Part shown: positions 53,569 through 62,860 of the stretch, piece after piece
How the letters are laid out: each line of letters opens with the position of its first letter
How positions within the stretch are numbered: the stretch's first letter is position 1
NCBI RefSeq assembly: GCF_000621505.1
Contig: NZ_JHYD01000003.1
Coordinates: 124,001-188,000 of the forward strand
Direction of reading: 5' to 3'
DNA length: 64,000 nucleotides
Origin: Ruminiclostridium cellobioparum DSM 1351 = ATCC 15832
GTDB taxonomy: Bacteria > Bacillota > Clostridia > Acetivibrionales > DSM-1351
The notes under the pieces: model-generated
Told to the model about the DNA's origin: nothing
Database searches by the model: none
The model's input: the letters and a program-made list of their open reading frames with translations, nothing else
Position numbers and translations under genes: made by a program

Positions 53569-53700
53569 CTAGGCTGTTTCAACTGCTTCTGAGGTATTGG
53601 CGGAAGTGTTTGCGTGAGATTGTTTTTCAAAAACATCAAAGCATTCGCTCAGGCAATCCTCAATAACGTCGGGATTAATAAATACGTTATCCTTATTCAA
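53569..53700 (-). CDS. 43-residue small ORF
   Basis: TTG start after AGAAGGTGATAAAA, the same type of site as iscR. The peptide is LNKDNVFINPDVIEDCLSEC followed by a Ser/Thr/Ala/Asn-rich acidic C-terminus. A promoter TTGCAA-17-TATAGT (53759 to 53731 on the minus strand) lies 31 bases upstream, which supports expression. It has two Cys and no membrane segment. It lies downstream of, and in the same direction as, the PHP gene. Not recognised; it may be a peptide signal, a small regulator, or a fortuitous ORF. Confidence 0.5.
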   Translation of the reverse strand: MNKDNVFINPDVIEDCLSECFDVFEKQSHANTSANTSEAVETA

Positions 53701-53730
53701 TTTTATCACCTTCTTTCTACTACAATATTT

Positions 53731-53759
53731 ACTATATACCCATTACAGCTAAATTGCAA
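53731..53759 (-). promoter_or_regulatory. Promoter of the small ORF
   Basis: On the minus strand TTGCAA (53759-53754), 17 bases, TATAGT (53736-53731). Confidence 0.55.
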
Positions 53760-53777
53760 TGGGATATTATGTTAAAT

Positions 53778-54581
53778 TTATATTAATAATTTTTCAAATA
53801 CCGGCTTTCTTTTCTCAAAATGAGCAACATATTTAAAACCTATGTCTTTCAGACGAACAAGGGCTTCTTTGAAACTATGGCCAAGATGCTCGGTAAAGTG
53901 GGCGTCGGAACCTACGGTTATTATTTCTCCTCCAAGTTCAAAATATCTTTTGAATACATCATAACCGGGAATAGGCTGTTTCAAATCGGAACGCAGGCCA
54001 GAGGTATTTATTTCAATGCCTTTGCCCCTGGCGATGACGGCTTTCAGTATTTGATCCAGCAAATCATTGTAATCGGCATATCTTAACGGCTTGTCCTCAA
54101 AGTCTCCATAACGTGCAGCATATCCGATATGGCCGATGACATCATAGTTGTCATATGCTCCCACCGAAACCAGGATTTCCTCCAGATAGCGCTCATAAGA
54201 CTGCTGCTGGGTCCGCCCTCTGAAAAATGCACCTGTATACGGATCCATATGGTCAATAATATGGACGGAATTTATGACAAAGTCAAAAGGATATTTCAGC
54301 AAAACACTGTTTATGGGCTCCAGAACCTGCGGCTGGAAGCCCATTTCGACGCCTGTCAGCACAACAAGCTTTTCTTTCCATCCAGCTTTTAGTGCAGCGA
54401 AGGCTTCAAAATATTTATCGAAATTTATTAAGAAGCTTTCGTCAAAGTCAGGATAGTCATAATCCACATGATCGGTAAACACAACTCCGGTCAAACCTAT
54501 TTCAACAGCTCTTTTACAAGCTTCCTCGGCGTCCATTTTGGAATCTGTAGAAAATTTTGAATGAATATGATTGTCAAACAT
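53778..54581 (-). CDS. Histidinol-phosphatase, PHP family
   Basis: 267 residues with PHP-domain metal motifs: DNHIHSKFSTDSKM (H-x-H, then S..D), TGVVFTDHVDYDYPD (D-H), GVEMGF (E), NSVHI (H), and GSDAH at the end. The family includes HisK-type histidinol-phosphatase and PHP phosphoesterases; no other his gene is near, so the substrate is uncertain. AAAGGAG precedes the ATG. Confidence 0.85.
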   Translation of the reverse strand: MFDNHIHSKFSTDSKMDAEEACKRAVEIGLTGVVFTDHVDYDYPDFDESFLINFDKYFEAFAALKAGWKEKLVVLTGVEMGFQPQVLEPINSVLLKYPFDFVINSVHIIDHMDPYTGAFFRGRTQQQSYERYLEEILVSVGAYDNYDVIGHIGYAARYGDFEDKPLRYADYNDLLDQILKAVIARGKGIEINTSGLRSDLKQPIPGYDVFKRYFELGGEIITVGSDAHFTEHLGHSFKEALVRLKDIGFKYVAHFEKRKPVFEKLLI

Positions 54582-54790
54582 TGTAACTTTCTCCTTTGGT
54601 AAGTATAATAAAACTGAATAAGTTATCCGGATTTGTGTTATTATACATTGATTTGGATATCTTAAATATATAGATACAGATAATATTATTAAAAAATCTT
54701 AAATTAATGTCTTAAATAATGTTATCAATTTTTTTAATTTAAGTCAAAATAATGGGATAAGCATACATGGTATGCGGATGGGAGATTGTC

Positions 54791-56227
54791 ATGAGTGAAG
54801 AAAAATCACAAGCAGAGCTGTTGAAGGAAAAGCTTTCCTACCAGCCCAGGAATGCATGGGAACACAGTGAAAAAGAAATAAGGGATGCCTTTGACCTTTG
54901 TGAAAATTACAAGGAATATTTAGATAAAGGTAAAACAGAAAGAGAGTTTGCAGCTATTGTAGAAAAGGAGTTAATTAAAAACGGTTATCAGAACCTGCAA
55001 ACTTTATTCAAGCAGGGCAAAAGATTAAACAGGGGAGCCAGGGTCTATTACATAAATAGGCATAAGGCGGTTGCTTTCGCAATAATCGGCGATAAACCGG
55101 TCATTGACGGTATTAACATGGTAGGGGCTCATATTGATTCCCCACGACTGGATATCAAACAGAATCCACTGTATGAAGATTCAGGCCTTGTTCTGCTTAA
55201 GACACATTACTATGGCGGAATAAAGAAATATCAATGGGTTGCTATCCCATACTCCCTCCACGGGGTTGTTGTCAAGGCCGACGGAACAAAAATTGAAATA
55301 TGCATTGGAGAAGATGAAGCGGATCCTGTATTTACAATAACAGACCTTCTTCCTCATCTGGCACAGGACCAGATGCAGAAGAAGGCAACCGAAGTTGTAG
55401 CCGGAGAGAACCTGAATGTATTGATAGGCTCCAGACCGTATAATGATAAGAAGGTAAAGGACAAAATCAAGCTGAACATACTAAAAATTCTCAATGAAAA
55501 ATACGGCATGGTTGAGGAGGATTTTCTTTCTGCCGAGCTGGAGGCTGTTCCTGCGTTCAAGGCAAAGGACATCGGACTTGACAGAAGCATGGTGGGAGCA
55601 TACGGACAGGATGACAGGGTGTGCGCTTATACTTGTTTGAAGGCAATGATGGATGCAAAGCCGGCAGATAAGACCGCACTGTGTATACTGACCGACAAGG
55701 AGGAGATCGGAAGCACGGGAAATACAGGAGCTCAATCCAATTTTCTCAGGAGTTTCATTTCAAAGTTGATTTATTTGACAAACAGCAATTATTCGGATAT
55801 TTTGCTGAACCAATGCCTGGAAAATTCCATGATGTTATCGGCTGATGTCAACCCTGCCGTTGATCCGGCATATCAGGAGGTTCAGGAAAAGAGAAATGCC
55901 TCATACATGGGCAATGGGGTTTTAATCCAGAAGTATACCGGTTCAAGGGGAAAATATGATGCCAGTGATGCAAATGCAGAGGTGGTCGGACTAATAAGGA
56001 AGCTTTTCAATGAAAAAGGAATAATCTGGCATACCTCCGAGATGGGAAAGGTTGACCAGGGCGGAGGAGGTACCATAGCACAGTATGTTGCAAACCTTGG
56101 CGTTGAAGTACTTGACTGCGGAGTACCGCTGCTTTCAATGCATTCCCCTGTGGAGGTTACCAGTAAGATAGATGTTTATATGTTCTACAAGGCTATGAGG
56201 GTTTTCCTGGAAAGCAATCTGGACTGA
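54791..56227 (+). CDS. M18-family aminopeptidase
   Basis: 478 residues from ATG 54791, eight bases after GGGAG. Cocatalytic zinc ligands lie in MVGAHIDSPRLDIK (His, Asp), GAYGQDDRVCAYTC (Asp), LTDKEEIGSTGNTGAQS (catalytic Glu and Glu ligand), a later Asp in SADVNPAVDP, and HSPVEVTSKID (His). These fit M18 aspartyl/leucyl aminopeptidases, which trim N-terminal residues in peptide turnover. The gene is transcribed away from the PHP gene and has its own promoter region. Confidence 0.93.
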   Translation: MSEEKSQAELLKEKLSYQPRNAWEHSEKEIRDAFDLCENYKEYLDKGKTEREFAAIVEKELIKNGYQNLQTLFKQGKRLNRGARVYYINRHKAVAFAIIGDKPVIDGINMVGAHIDSPRLDIKQNPLYEDSGLVLLKTHYYGGIKKYQWVAIPYSLHGVVVKADGTKIEICIGEDEADPVFTITDLLPHLAQDQMQKKATEVVAGENLNVLIGSRPYNDKKVKDKIKLNILKILNEKYGMVEEDFLSAELEAVPAFKAKDIGLDRSMVGAYGQDDRVCAYTCLKAMMDAKPADKTALCILTDKEEIGSTGNTGAQSNFLRSFISKLIYLTNSNYSDILLNQCLENSMMLSADVNPAVDPAYQEVQEKRNASYMGNGVLIQKYTGSRGKYDASDANAEVVGLIRKLFNEKGIIWHTSEMGKVDQGGGGTIAQYVANLGVEVLDCGVPLLSMHSPVEVTSKIDVYMFYKAMRVFLESNLD

Positions 56228-56328
56228 AATTTTTATAGTGGTTTTAACTATCTGCAATATGTGAATTGCAATATATCAATTGGATGTTAGCGACTAATGA
56301 AGCTAAACTGCATTTTAAGGAGAAAAAC

Positions 56329-57189
56329 ATGATAAAATTTGGACCTTCCGGAAATTCTGACAGCTTTTATGAACAAGGCTACAAATCATCTTCACAAATG
56401 CCTGCGTGGCTGGCCGGGATGGGTCTGGACGCATACGAATACTCCTGTACCAAGGGTGTGAATGTGGGTGAGGCAACTGCAACCGAAATCGGCCGGCAGG
56501 CAAAGGATAACAACATATTTTTAAGTATACACGCCCCATATTATATAAACATGGCCAGTGAGGAAGAGGAAAAGAGAGAGAATTCAAAGAGATATATTCT
56601 GGAAACACTCAGAGCAGCAAAATGGATGGACGCTAAAAGAATTGTCGTGCATACCGGCTCCTGCAGCAAGGTGGGAAGAGAGACTGCTCTGAAGTATGCT
56701 CTGCAGATATTGCAGGAAACACTGGAACTCTCTGATGCTGCAGGTTACGGAGACGTGCACATCTGCCCCGAGGTGCTGGGAAAGCACAATCAACTGGGCA
56801 CTATAGAAGAGGTACTGGAAATGTGCAAGGTCGATGAAAGGATCATCCCCACCATCGATTTTGGACATGTACACGCCCGTGGGCTTGGAAGGCTTAATTC
56901 CGAAGAGGATTTTGCAGCTGTGATAGACATAATTGAAAACTCAATCGGCAAGGAAAGAACGAGAAATATTCACTGTCATTTCAGCAGAATCGAGTTTTCA
57001 AAAGGGGGAGAAAAAAGACACTGGAATTTTTCTGACAGACAGTATGGACCGGAGTTTGAACATCTGGCCCCAATACTTGTCAAAAGAAAAATGGAGCCTG
57101 TAATTATTTGTGAGTCAAGAGGAATGATGGCCGAGGATGCCCTTGAAATGAAAAGGCTTTATTTGCAGGCCAAAAAAAAATATGAATAG
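56329..57189 (+). CDS. Endonuclease IV-like TIM barrel (AP endonuclease family 2)
   Basis: 286 residues from ATG 56329, after AAGGAG. It has the Nfo-like ligands: FLSIHAPYY (His), IVVHTGS (His), ICPEVLG (Glu), PTIDFGHVHA (Asp, His), IHCHFSRI and ICESRG (His, Glu). Endonuclease IV cuts DNA at abasic sites using three zincs, and the ligand set looks intact. At 286 residues it matches Nfo length, but a sugar-phosphate isomerase-type barrel cannot be excluded. It follows M18 and precedes aroQ. Confidence 0.85.
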   Translation: MIKFGPSGNSDSFYEQGYKSSSQMPAWLAGMGLDAYEYSCTKGVNVGEATATEIGRQAKDNNIFLSIHAPYYINMASEEEEKRENSKRYILETLRAAKWMDAKRIVVHTGSCSKVGRETALKYALQILQETLELSDAAGYGDVHICPEVLGKHNQLGTIEEVLEMCKVDERIIPTIDFGHVHARGLGRLNSEEDFAAVIDIIENSIGKERTRNIHCHFSRIEFSKGGEKRHWNFSDRQYGPEFEHLAPILVKRKMEPVIICESRGMMAEDALEMKRLYLQAKKKYE

Positions 57190-57268
57190 TCAGAGACCGG
57201 CAGCTTGAATGTACGTATTATGGGCTTTTGTCGGTGACTGCAGGAAAATATTGACATGGAGGTTAACA

Positions 57269-57715
57269 ATGAAAAAAGTATTGGTTGTAAACGGTCCCAA
57301 TTTAAATCTGTTGGGAGTCCGGGAAAAAGGAGTTTATGGAAGTGAAACGCTTCTGGACATTGCAAAGGCAGTGAATATCACCTCAGAGCAGCTGGGGCTT
57401 GAAACCGACTTTATCCAGAGCAACCATGAGGGAGAGATTATTGACAGGCTGCATGCTGCAAGGGGAGTTTACCAAGCTGTGATAATCAATGCAGGAGCGT
57501 ATACCCATTACAGCATAGCTATCAGAGATGCCATAAAGTCAATTGAGATACCTACAATTGAGATACATCTCTCGAATATACATAGCAGGGAAGAATTCAG
57601 GCATATATCTGTAATAGCGCCTGTGTGTGCAGGACAGATATGCGGTTTTGGAAAAATGAGCTATATTCTGGCTTTGCATGCGGCAGCAAACCTGAACGGC
57701 TATATATACGGCTGA
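57269..57715 (+). CDS. aroQ: 3-dehydroquinate dehydratase, type II
   Basis: 148 residues from ATG 57269 after GGAGGT. Signatures: VVNGPNLNLLGVREKGVYG with the lid Arg and catalytic Tyr, NHEGEIIDRLH, NAGAYTHYSIAIRDAI, and EIHLSNIHSREEFRHISV (catalytic His). It makes 3-dehydroshikimate in the shikimate pathway. Followed by pepP and efp, a common clostridial order. Confidence 0.96.
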   Translation: MKKVLVVNGPNLNLLGVREKGVYGSETLLDIAKAVNITSEQLGLETDFIQSNHEGEIIDRLHAARGVYQAVIINAGAYTHYSIAIRDAIKSIEIPTIEIHLSNIHSREEFRHISVIAPVCAGQICGFGKMSYILALHAAANLNGYIYG

Positions 57716-57852
57716 TAACAAAGCAATTATATAAGAGATAATTGAAGGCATGATTGAAGGCATAATTAAAGAAATATTAATAAGAAATAATTATAAGAAT
57801 TGAATTACAAAAAATAATAGAGTATGCGCTTATGACGCAGATTGGAGCTGGA

Positions 57853-58938
57853 ATGTTTAATATTAATAACATGCAGAACAGACTTGAAAAATTCAGAACA
57901 AAACTTGACGGCATGCAGCTGGATGCCGCATTGATAACCAAAAGGGAAAACTACATGTATCTTTCGGGTTTCACAGGTACATCGGCAAATTTGGTTATAA
58001 CACCAAACAAGGCATATTTGCTTACCGATTTCAGGTATGCCGAACAATCTTCAAAGCAGGCCCCCCTATTTGAGATAATCCAGCATAAACAGGATATAAA
58101 TGAAACAATAATGGAGTTGATCAATTCTGAAAATATAAGAGCCATTGGTTTTGAAGATCAGTCGGTAAGCTACTCCGAATATGAGGTTCTGGCAGGGAAG
58201 CTCAAGGGCACTGTGCTTAAAGGTATGGGTCCGGTGGTTGATGAAATGAGAAGTATAAAGGACGAGCAGGAAATAGAAATAATCGCCAAAGCCGTTAAGA
58301 TAGCTGATGATGCATTAATGCAGGTACTTCCGTTAATAAAGCCGGGAATCACCGAACTGGATGTGGCTGCTGAGCTGGAATACAGAATGAAGAAGCTGGG
58401 AGCAGCCGGTCCGTCCTTTGAAACAATCGTAGCCTCGGGATTGAGATCCTCAATGCCCCATGGCGTGGCGTCCCCAAAAAAGCTGGAACTGGGTGATACT
58501 ATAACCATGGATTTCGGAGCCCTGTACAACCATTACTGCTCGGATATAACCAGGACGGTATTCCTGGGACAGCCCGACAAAAGATTGCTGGATATCTATA
58601 ATGTTGTTTTGGAGGCGCAGCTGGCTGCAGAAAAAGGAGCGGTAAGAGGCAGAACCGGCAGGGAAGTTGACAAGATTGCAAGAGATATCATTTATGGAAA
58701 GGGTTTTGAAGGAAAATTCGGACATGGACTGGGACACAGTTTGGGGCTTGAAATTCATGAAAATCCAAGGCTTTCGGTGGGCGGACATAAGGTGCTTGAA
58801 AACAATATGGCAGTTACTGTCGAACCTGGAATATATGTTGAGGGTTTAGGCGGTGTCAGAATTGAAGATACTATCATTATAAGAGATCAAACTCCGCAGA
58901 TTTTAACCCAGGCTCCAAAAGAAATCATCATACTGTGA
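57853..58938 (+). CDS. Xaa-Pro aminopeptidase (M24)
   Basis: 361 residues from ATG 57853, five bases after GGAG; ATG 57832 would add seven residues and has no site. Creatinase-like N-terminal domain (to about 130), then a pita-bread metallopeptidase domain: MDFGALYNHYCSDITRTVFLGQP (Asp ligands), GHGLGHSLGLEIHENPRL (His and acid), VTVEPGIYVEGLGGVRIEDT (Glu ligands). It releases N-terminal residues before proline. The efp gene follows, the usual Firmicutes link between pepP and translation of poly-proline. Confidence 0.95.
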   Translation: MFNINNMQNRLEKFRTKLDGMQLDAALITKRENYMYLSGFTGTSANLVITPNKAYLLTDFRYAEQSSKQAPLFEIIQHKQDINETIMELINSENIRAIGFEDQSVSYSEYEVLAGKLKGTVLKGMGPVVDEMRSIKDEQEIEIIAKAVKIADDALMQVLPLIKPGITELDVAAELEYRMKKLGAAGPSFETIVASGLRSSMPHGVASPKKLELGDTITMDFGALYNHYCSDITRTVFLGQPDKRLLDIYNVVLEAQLAAEKGAVRGRTGREVDKIARDIIYGKGFEGKFGHGLGHSLGLEIHENPRLSVGGHKVLENNMAVTVEPGIYVEGLGGVRIEDTIIIRDQTPQILTQAPKEIIIL

Positions 58939-59122
58939 AAATGAGAGATTTAAGTATTAAATTAAACAGAAATAAAGTATTTGGTGATTAAATTCGAAAA
59001 TTTACTTGCCTAAACGTTAAAATTAATTTAATATAAACTAGGAACAATTAAACATAAAAAATTCTTTATGTTATTTATTAATTCATAAAATGTAAATTTT
59101 ATTTATATCATGGAGGTAAGAT

Positions 59123-59683
59123 ATGATAGTAGCAGGCGATTTTAGAAACGGTGTGACCTTTGAACTGGATAATAATATATTTCAGGTTGTGGAATTCCAG
59201 CACGTTAAACCTGGTAAAGGTGCCGCTTTCGTAAGAACAAAGCTGAAGAATATAGTAACCGGTGCAACAGTTGAAAGAACATTCAATCCAACCGATAAAA
59301 TGCCAAAAGCTCATATTGAAAGAAAAGATATGCAGTACCTTTACAACGATGGCGATTTGTACTATTTCATGGATGTCGAATCCTATGAGCAGCTTCCTAT
59401 AAACAAGGCTGCAATAGGAAACACTCTTGATCTCGTCAAGGAAAATGAAGTAGTCAGGATACTTTCACACAAGGGAAATGTATTCGGAATTGAGCCGCCA
59501 ACCTTTGTAGAGCTTGAAGTTACCCAGACTGATCCCGGCTTCAAGGGTGATACTGCCACCGGTGCTACAAAACCTGCTACTGTTGAAACAGGAGCTGTTA
59601 TAAAAGTTCCGCTTTTTGTTAATACTGGAGATGTTATAAGAATAGATACCAGAACAAATGAATACATGGAAAGAGTAAAATAA
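59123..59683 (+). CDS. efp: Elongation factor P
   Basis: 186 residues, three beta domains. Domain I has the loop [20 protein letters not shown], where the conserved Lys (GKG, about 32) is the site modified or used at the tRNA acceptor; domains II and III contain [18 protein letters not shown] and the C-terminal [17 protein letters not shown]. It relieves ribosome stalling at consecutive prolines. GGAGGT precedes the ATG. The 184-base upstream gap shows no gene. Confidence 0.97.
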   Translation: MIVAGDFRNGVTFELDNNIFQVVEFQHVKPGKGAAFVRTKLKNIVTGATVERTFNPTDKMPKAHIERKDMQYLYNDGDLYYFMDVESYEQLPINKAAIGNTLDLVKENEVVRILSHKGNVFGIEPPTFVELEVTQTDPGFKGDTATGATKPATVETGAVIKVPLFVNTGDVIRIDTRTNEYMERVK

Positions 59684-59719
59684 TTAAATATACACAAGTA
59701 AAAATGAGGAGGTAGGATT

Positions 59720-60136
59720 ATGAGTTATATTAGTGAACGAGTTGCTTTCATTAAGGGTTTGGCAGAGGGCATGAAAGTAGATGATACTACAAATGAAGGC
59801 AAGCTTTTGACTGCTATCATTGATGTTTTGGACGATATTTCCCTTGCTATCGAAGATGTTGAAGAGATTCAGGATGAAATGAGCGAGCAGGTGGATGGTA
59901 TTGACGAGGATCTTGCCGAACTCGAAAAAATTGTTTATGAAGCCGAAGATGAGATCGAATTTGAAGAAATCGAATGCCCTTACTGTGGTGAGGAGATAGA
60001 GGTTGACCTTGATTTGATCGATGAGGATGCAGAAGCAATCGAATGCCCTCACTGCCATCAGAAGATAGAACTTGAATGGGACTGCGATTGTGATGGCGAT
60101 GAATGTGGCTGTGGACATGACCACGATAAAGAGTAA
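59720..60136 (+). CDS. CD1247-type zinc-ribbon acidic protein
   Basis: 138 residues. N-terminal helical region (ISERVAFIKGLAEGMKVDD, about 1-75) matches the CD1247 N-terminal domain found in Clostridia; then a zinc ribbon with CPYCGEE and CPHCHQ, and a very acidic, Cys/His-rich tail (CDCDGDECGCGHDHDKE). GAGGAGGT precedes the ATG. It is 36 bases after efp and shares its terminator. Role unknown, perhaps ribosome- or RNA-linked given the neighbour. Confidence 0.85.
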   Translation: MSYISERVAFIKGLAEGMKVDDTTNEGKLLTAIIDVLDDISLAIEDVEEIQDEMSEQVDGIDEDLAELEKIVYEAEDEIEFEEIECPYCGEEIEVDLDLIDEDAEAIECPHCHQKIELEWDCDCDGDECGCGHDHDKE

Positions 60137-60149
60137 TTATTAAGATTTA

Positions 60150-60184
60150 AAACTGCCGACAAATACTTGTTGGCAGTTTTTTGC
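60150..60184 (+). terminator. Terminator after the CD1247-type gene
   Basis: AAAACTGCC pairs with GGCAGTTTT, with inner ACAA/TTGT pairing, then TTTTTT. Confidence 0.8.
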
Positions 60185-60221
60185 GTATAGGAAAAATTTC
60201 ATCAATATTATTGGCCGCTGC

Positions 60222-60251
60222 TGCGGCTCAAAAGCCATAATATGGCCTGGG
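60222..60251. repeat. 30-bp dispersed repeat, copy 2
   Basis: TGCGGCTCAAAAGCCATAAT then ATGGCCTGGG matches 10301-10330 with few changes and one inserted A. It abuts the GTPase start, and its last bases supply part of the GGGGGG ribosome binding site. Confidence 0.5.
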
Positions 60252-60259
60252 GGGTTAAG

Positions 60260-62272
60260 GTGAAAAAGACCATAGGAATACTGGCACATGTGGACGCCGG
60301 AAAAACTACATTTGCAGAACAGATTTTATATCATACCAAAAGCATCAGGAGCAGAGGGCGGGTTGACCATAAAAATGCCTTTCTTGACAACCATGAAATT
60401 GAAAGAGACAGAGGTATTACAATATTCACCGATCAGGCTGTATTTACCTATAGGGAATCAACCTGTTACCTGATAGATACCCCCGGACATGCCGACTTCT
60501 CCTCTGAAATGGAAAGAGCACTGCAGATAATGGACTATGCTGTTGTCATTATAAGCGCCGTGGAAGGAATACAGGGACATACTGAAACCGTATGGCAGCT
60601 CTTGAGAAACTTGAATATTCCCACCTTTTTCTTTATAAATAAAATCGACCGTGTAGGGGCAAATATTGAAAATGTTATTGCTGAAATAAAAGTAAAGCTG
60701 ACAGGAGAAATCCTGTTTACAGCCGGTCTGGTTCCACAAGCCGTAAAAAATACCGGCTGTCTTTCCATATCCGAGCTCAAAAATACAAGTCCCGGATTGA
60801 TGGAATTTGTGGCTGAAAGAGATGAAAACCTGTTGGAACTTTATTTGCAGGGAAGGGTTGAGAAGGTTGATTGGCTCTTGGAATTGAAGCAGCTGATAAA
60901 ACAGGGCCGTGTTTTTCCCTGCATGGCGGGCTCGGCTCTCCAGGATGTTGGTATAACAGAATTTGTGGAAGTTCTTGACCTGCTGTCATATTCCGATTAT
61001 GAAGAAAAAAGCTCCGAGAAATTCAGCGGCAGAGTATATAAAATACGCCATGATGAGCAGGGGAACAGGGTTACATATTTAAAGGCCCTTTCGGGGAAGC
61101 TTTCTGTAAAGGATGCTCTGGAATACGGCAGGCAGGATGAAGTTACCGGCAGTGGCAGGCCTTCTGAAAAAATCAATCAAATAAGAATATATAACGGCAC
61201 CAGATTTTCAACAAGAGAATTTGTTTCGGCAGGAGAGATTTTCGCCGTTACAGGCCTTTCCAAAGCCTGTGCCGGAGATGGGGCCGGAACTCTGGAGGAA
61301 AGAGCCGTGTACAGGGTGATACCTGCACTTAAGTCCAGACTTGTCTTTGATAAAAGTTTGAACAACAAGGAAGTATTAAACAAAATGAAACTTCTCGAAG
61401 CAGAGGATCCGGCTCTTAATGTTTCCTGGAATGAAGCGCTTCAGGAACTGCATTTCAGCATAATGGGCGTTATACAGCTGGAGGTGCTGAAGCAGGTAAT
61501 AGAACAAAGGTTTTCATACAAAGTGGATTTCGGCCCCTGCCAGGTACTCTACAGGGAGCCCGTATCCAGGCTGGCAACGGGCTATGGGCACTTTGAGCCC
61601 CTGAGGCACTATGCCGAAGTACATTTGAGACTGGAGCCGGCACCCAGGAACAGCGGTATCTCCTTCGAAAGCGCCTGCCATATCGATGACCTTCTGCCCA
61701 GTTACCAGAATCTGATCCGCACCCATCTGTTTGAGAAGGAGCACAACGGAGTGCTTACCGGCTCGTCGGTTACAGATGTTAAAATCACCCTTTTGACAGG
61801 ACGGGCCCATCTGAAGCATACCAGCGGGGGTGATTTCAGGGAAGCAACTCTGCGCGCCCTGAGACAGGGGCTTGAAAAAGCCGGATGCATATTGCTGGAG
61901 CCCTTCTACCGTTTCAGGATTGAAGTGGATACTGACAGCATGGGAAGGGTTTTGTCGGATATACAGAAAATGCATGGTGATTTTGAGCCGCCTGAAACCC
62001 GGGAAAACAAGGTGACAATAAGGGGGAGGGGGCCGGTTGCAACCTTTATGAATTACAGTATGGAGCTGGTTTCCTTTACAAAGGGAAAGGGCAGTATAAA
62101 CCTGTTTTTTGACGGTTATGACATATGCCATAATGAATCCGAAGTAATTGAAAATTCGGGTTACAATAAAAATGCGGATCCGGAATATACCTCAAATTCT
62201 ATTTTCTGTGCCAAGGGTGCGGGTTTTACAGTAGAGGCCGGCAAAGTTGAGGAATATATGCATTGCTTATAA
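60260..62272 (+). CDS. Tet(M)/Tet(B)P-like ribosomal-protection GTPase
   Basis: 670 residues from GTG 60260, after GGGGGG; ATG 60242 is in-frame but overlaps that site. EF-G-type GTPase: GILAHVDAGKTTFAEQILY (G1), ERDRGITIFTDQ (G2), IDTPGHADFSSEMERAL (G3), NKIDRVGANI (G4). Domain arrangement follows tetracycline ribosomal-protection proteins, with domain IV around 395-610. The C-terminus (GAGFTVEAGKVEEYMHCL) differs from Tet(M). It may protect ribosomes or act in stress; resistance cannot be inferred from sequence alone. The gene sits among housekeeping genes with native composition, so recent acquisition is unlikely. Confidence 0.85.
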   Translation: MKKTIGILAHVDAGKTTFAEQILYHTKSIRSRGRVDHKNAFLDNHEIERDRGITIFTDQAVFTYRESTCYLIDTPGHADFSSEMERALQIMDYAVVIISAVEGIQGHTETVWQLLRNLNIPTFFFINKIDRVGANIENVIAEIKVKLTGEILFTAGLVPQAVKNTGCLSISELKNTSPGLMEFVAERDENLLELYLQGRVEKVDWLLELKQLIKQGRVFPCMAGSALQDVGITEFVEVLDLLSYSDYEEKSSEKFSGRVYKIRHDEQGNRVTYLKALSGKLSVKDALEYGRQDEVTGSGRPSEKINQIRIYNGTRFSTREFVSAGEIFAVTGLSKACAGDGAGTLEERAVYRVIPALKSRLVFDKSLNNKEVLNKMKLLEAEDPALNVSWNEALQELHFSIMGVIQLEVLKQVIEQRFSYKVDFGPCQVLYREPVSRLATGYGHFEPLRHYAEVHLRLEPAPRNSGISFESACHIDDLLPSYQNLIRTHLFEKEHNGVLTGSSVTDVKITLLTGRAHLKHTSGGDFREATLRALRQGLEKAGCILLEPFYRFRIEVDTDSMGRVLSDIQKMHGDFEPPETRENKVTIRGRGPVATFMNYSMELVSFTKGKGSINLFFDGYDICHNESEVIENSGYNKNADPEYTSNSIFCAKGAGFTVEAGKVEEYMHCL

Positions 62273-62296
62273 TTGCAAGCAACTGCTAAAGCAAAT

Positions 62297-62339
62297 ATAC
62301 AACAATTGTATTGACACCTTAATACAATTGTTGTATTAT
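62297..62339 (+). promoter_or_regulatory. Promoter and YtrA-type operator of the ABC operon
   Basis: ATACAACAATTGTAT (62297-62311) and ATACAATTGTTGTAT (62322-62336) are exact inverted repeats across ten bases. They bracket the promoter TTGACA (62311-62316)-17-TATTAT (62334-62339). A third imperfect palindrome, GTATTAAGAACTTAGTAC, lies at 62341-62358. A YtrA/GntR repressor, encoded as the second gene of the operon, is the expected binder. Confidence 0.75.
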
Positions 62340-62405
62340 TGTATTAAGAACTTAGTACAACAATACAGTGATACAATATTATAACTTATTGAAAGGGTAT
62401 AACGT

Positions 62406-62834
62406 ATGAATAAAAAAACAGGCCTTTTATCGGCACTCATATTTGCACTGGCCTTTATTTCGGGATGTACTTATGGAAGCGGAAGTTCAACTGGATCGGT
62501 GGAGATAAATACCTTTTCCAGGATGTCGGCGTCCTATCAAAAATTCAGCGGTTACAAAACTGCAGATTTGCATGTAAAAGAAGGAGAAGCCCTTGAGGTC
62601 AGTGTTAACATAGTTTCAAAAAAAGGAAAGCTTGATTTTATTATTATTAGAAAAGCAGATAAAAAAGCTGAAAAGAATCAAAAGGACGAGACAGTTTACG
62701 AAAAAAACGACCTTCCCACTTCGGAGTTCAGGGTGACACTTGACAAACCCGGTGATTACGATATTACCGTTACGGCCGAGGAACACAAGGGAAGCTATAA
62801 GGTAACCTGGCAGGAAGCAGATAAAAAGGGATAG
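62406..62834 (+). CDS. Lipoprotein, first gene of the ABC operon
   Basis: 142 residues. Signal peptide with lipobox (ALAFISGC, Cys about 21) then a mature beta-rich domain with GYKTADLHVKEGEALEVSV and GDYDITVTAEEHKGSYKVTWQ. It is exported and lipid-anchored. It precedes the GntR and ABC genes under one operator, so it probably belongs to the same envelope-stress response. GAAAGGG lies upstream. Not recognised beyond this. Confidence 0.8.
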   Translation: MNKKTGLLSALIFALAFISGCTYGSGSSTGSVEINTFSRMSASYQKFSGYKTADLHVKEGEALEVSVNIVSKKGKLDFIIIRKADKKAEKNQKDETVYEKNDLPTSEFRVTLDKPGDYDITVTAEEHKGSYKVTWQEADKKG

Positions 62835-62860
62835 AAAAATTACCGAAAGGGGGTATTTCC

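Noticed and set aside
61514-62131. Minus-strand ORF (205 residues) inside the Tet-like GTPase gene
   Set aside because: Antisense shadow of a well supported coding sequence, no recognisable domain.
60260-62272. Acquired tetracycline resistance gene on a mobile element
   Set aside because: No integrase, transposase or composition change is nearby, and the C-terminus is divergent.
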